From assembly GCF_000407485.1 (NCBI RefSeq), contig NZ_ASWD01000002.1, positions 310,001-374,000 of the forward strand: a stretch of 64,000 bases of DNA. Reading direction: 5' to 3'. The position numbers and the translations under genes are program-made. The DNA comes from Enterococcus pallens ATCC BAA-351 (GTDB lineage: Bacteria > Bacillota > Bacilli > Lactobacillales > Enterococcaceae). The notes below the pieces were generated by a model. The model made no database searches. It was not told the origin of the DNA and was given only the letters and a program-made list of their open reading frames with translations. The stretch's first letter is position 1. Each line of letters opens with the position of its first letter. This document shows, piece after piece, positions 63,245 to 64,000 of this stretch.

Positions 63245-64000
63245 TTACTCTTCATCTAATAGATGATCGCTGTTGGCTAATAATTTAACGAAAAACTGGG
63301 CCGTTTCTTCCTGTACTGCTCGCAGGCGCTTGCGGTAATTCTTGATCTCTTGTTTCATCACTCGCAGCTCTAAGGCCGCATCATGCATTAACTGTTGGGC
63401 TTCATGCTCGGCTTGGTGACGAATGCCATTGGCTTCGTATTCCGCCCGTTCCAGAATTTCCCGCTCTTGTTTTTTGGATTCCACCAAAACACTGGCCAGT
63501 TCATCCTTCATTTCCTCATTGGCTGATAGTTCTTGTTTTAATTGTTTGATTTGCTGCTTAGCCTCAATCAATGCAGAGGCATCGGATTCTTTTTCCTCTA
63601 GCTCTTGATTGAGTTGCTGGATCTCAGTTTTAACATGTTCCAGTTGCTCAGTTTGTTCAGTTAACTGACTTTTTTGCTGGTCGCATATTGCTTGTTGATC
63701 TTGAAGCTGCTGTTCTTTTTCGGTCAACGTTGTTGCCATACTGGTCAACTCAGTCTGTTTTACTTCTAATTGATGTTTTAATTGCGCTACCGTTTCTTCC
63801 AAGCGTTCAACTTCCTGTTGTAACGGTTGTTCCTTAGCAGTTGTTACTTCCTTTCGTCCTGTTTGTTCCTCTTGATAGTTATCTTCAGTTCGTTGGCGCG
63901 AACGTCTGCCTCCCCGTTCATACTCGTTATAGGGTTCAACTGGTCGTTCGTACCCTTCTTCTGGATAAGAATCGTACCCGTAATCCTCTTCATAACCTTC
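63245..64000 (-). CDS. DivIVA-like coiled-coil protein with Tyr/Glu/Arg-rich N-terminus (partial)
   Basis: The frame is open from the window edge, so the start lies outside; 251 codons are seen. The first 65 residues are rich in Tyr, Glu, Gly and Arg (EEDYGYDSYPEEGYERPVEP). Then a long coiled coil runs from about 67 to 250 (heptads such as QLKHQLEVKQTEL). The last part, with EREILERAEYEANGIRHQAEHEA and VMKQEIKNYRKRLRAV, resembles the C-terminal coil of DivIVA/GpsB-type scaffold proteins. The N-terminal composition is close to that of the SipW extension in this locus, hinting that both join one cytoplasmic scaffold. Confidence 0.7.
   Translation of the reverse strand, partial: EGYEEDYGYDSYPEEGYERPVEPYNEYERGGRRSRQRTEDNYQEEQTGRKEVTTAKEQPLQQEVERLEETVAQLKHQLEVKQTELTSMATTLTEKEQQLQDQQAICDQQKSQLTEQTEQLEHVKTEIQQLNQELEEKESDASALIEAKQQIKQLKQELSANEEMKDELASVLVESKKQEREILERAEYEANGIRHQAEHEAQQLMHDAALELRVMKQEIKNYRKRLRAVQEETAQFFVKLLANSDHLLDEE

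Overview
The window looks like chromosomal DNA of a low-GC Gram-positive coccus, most probably an Enterococcus. The signs are strong AGGAGG ribosome binding sites, many mannose-family PTS operons, a LevR-type regulator with a sigma-54 promoter, a Gls24 stress protein, sucrose genes in the scrA/scrB/scrR arrangement, and LPXTG and lipobox surface proteins. The mix of sugar clusters and an acyl-CoA dehydrogenase/Etf operon would suit the E. avium side of the genus, but that is a guess. I see no rRNA, tRNA, CRISPR array or phage structural gene.

Positions 1-4321 hold an acyl-CoA dehydrogenase/etfB/etfA operon and a divergent AraC regulator, with a probable CcpA site inside the operon promoter. 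An IS200-like element (about 4322-5060) follows. Positions 5066-14625 are one catabolic unit read on the minus strand: a LevR-like activator, a near-perfect sigma-54 promoter, a mannose-family PTS (IIA, IIB, IIC, IID), a large putative glycosidase, a DUF2961/GH172 protein and a fructokinase. This fits uptake of a fructose-containing oligosaccharide. A second, almost identical fructokinase lies 11 kb away (16092-16964), beside an AraC regulator and a GH36 alpha-galactosidase.

Positions 20110-26440 form a sucrose locus: an oligo-1,6-glucosidase and scrA on one strand, scrB and scrR on the other, with two inverted operators over the two -35 boxes. Positions 26450-28734 hold an Asp/Glu-racemase-family gene and an opine-dehydrogenase-family gene behind a T-box leader whose specifier reads GAU (Asp). 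Positions 29723-34070 are an Rpn/PD-(D/E)XK gene split at its IEMQ motif by a 3.4-kb element carrying three tyrosine recombinases (a recombinase-in-trio element) with a 33-bp perfect inverted repeat. Positions 34168-44204 are a sugar-acid cluster: a second mannose-family PTS, KDPG aldolase, a mannonate dehydratase-like enzyme, three dehydrogenases, an M28-like membrane protein and an RpiR regulator.

Positions 44258-50122 carry a Gls24-like protein, a TMEM175-like channel, a MacAB-like efflux system and a lipoprotein. From 50453 to the window end is a cell-surface locus on the minus strand. It encodes a degenerate response regulator, a catalytically dead serine-recombinase-like membrane protein, a small membrane protein, a large surface protein with a C-type-lectin-like domain, three TasA-like exported proteins, an LPXTG protein, a SipW-type signal peptidase with a long basic N-terminus, a GH73 glucosaminidase, a second signal peptidase with no canonical start codon, and two cytoplasmic proteins, one coiled-coil. 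This looks like a dedicated machine for exporting and assembling surface fibres and is the best candidate here for an undescribed system.
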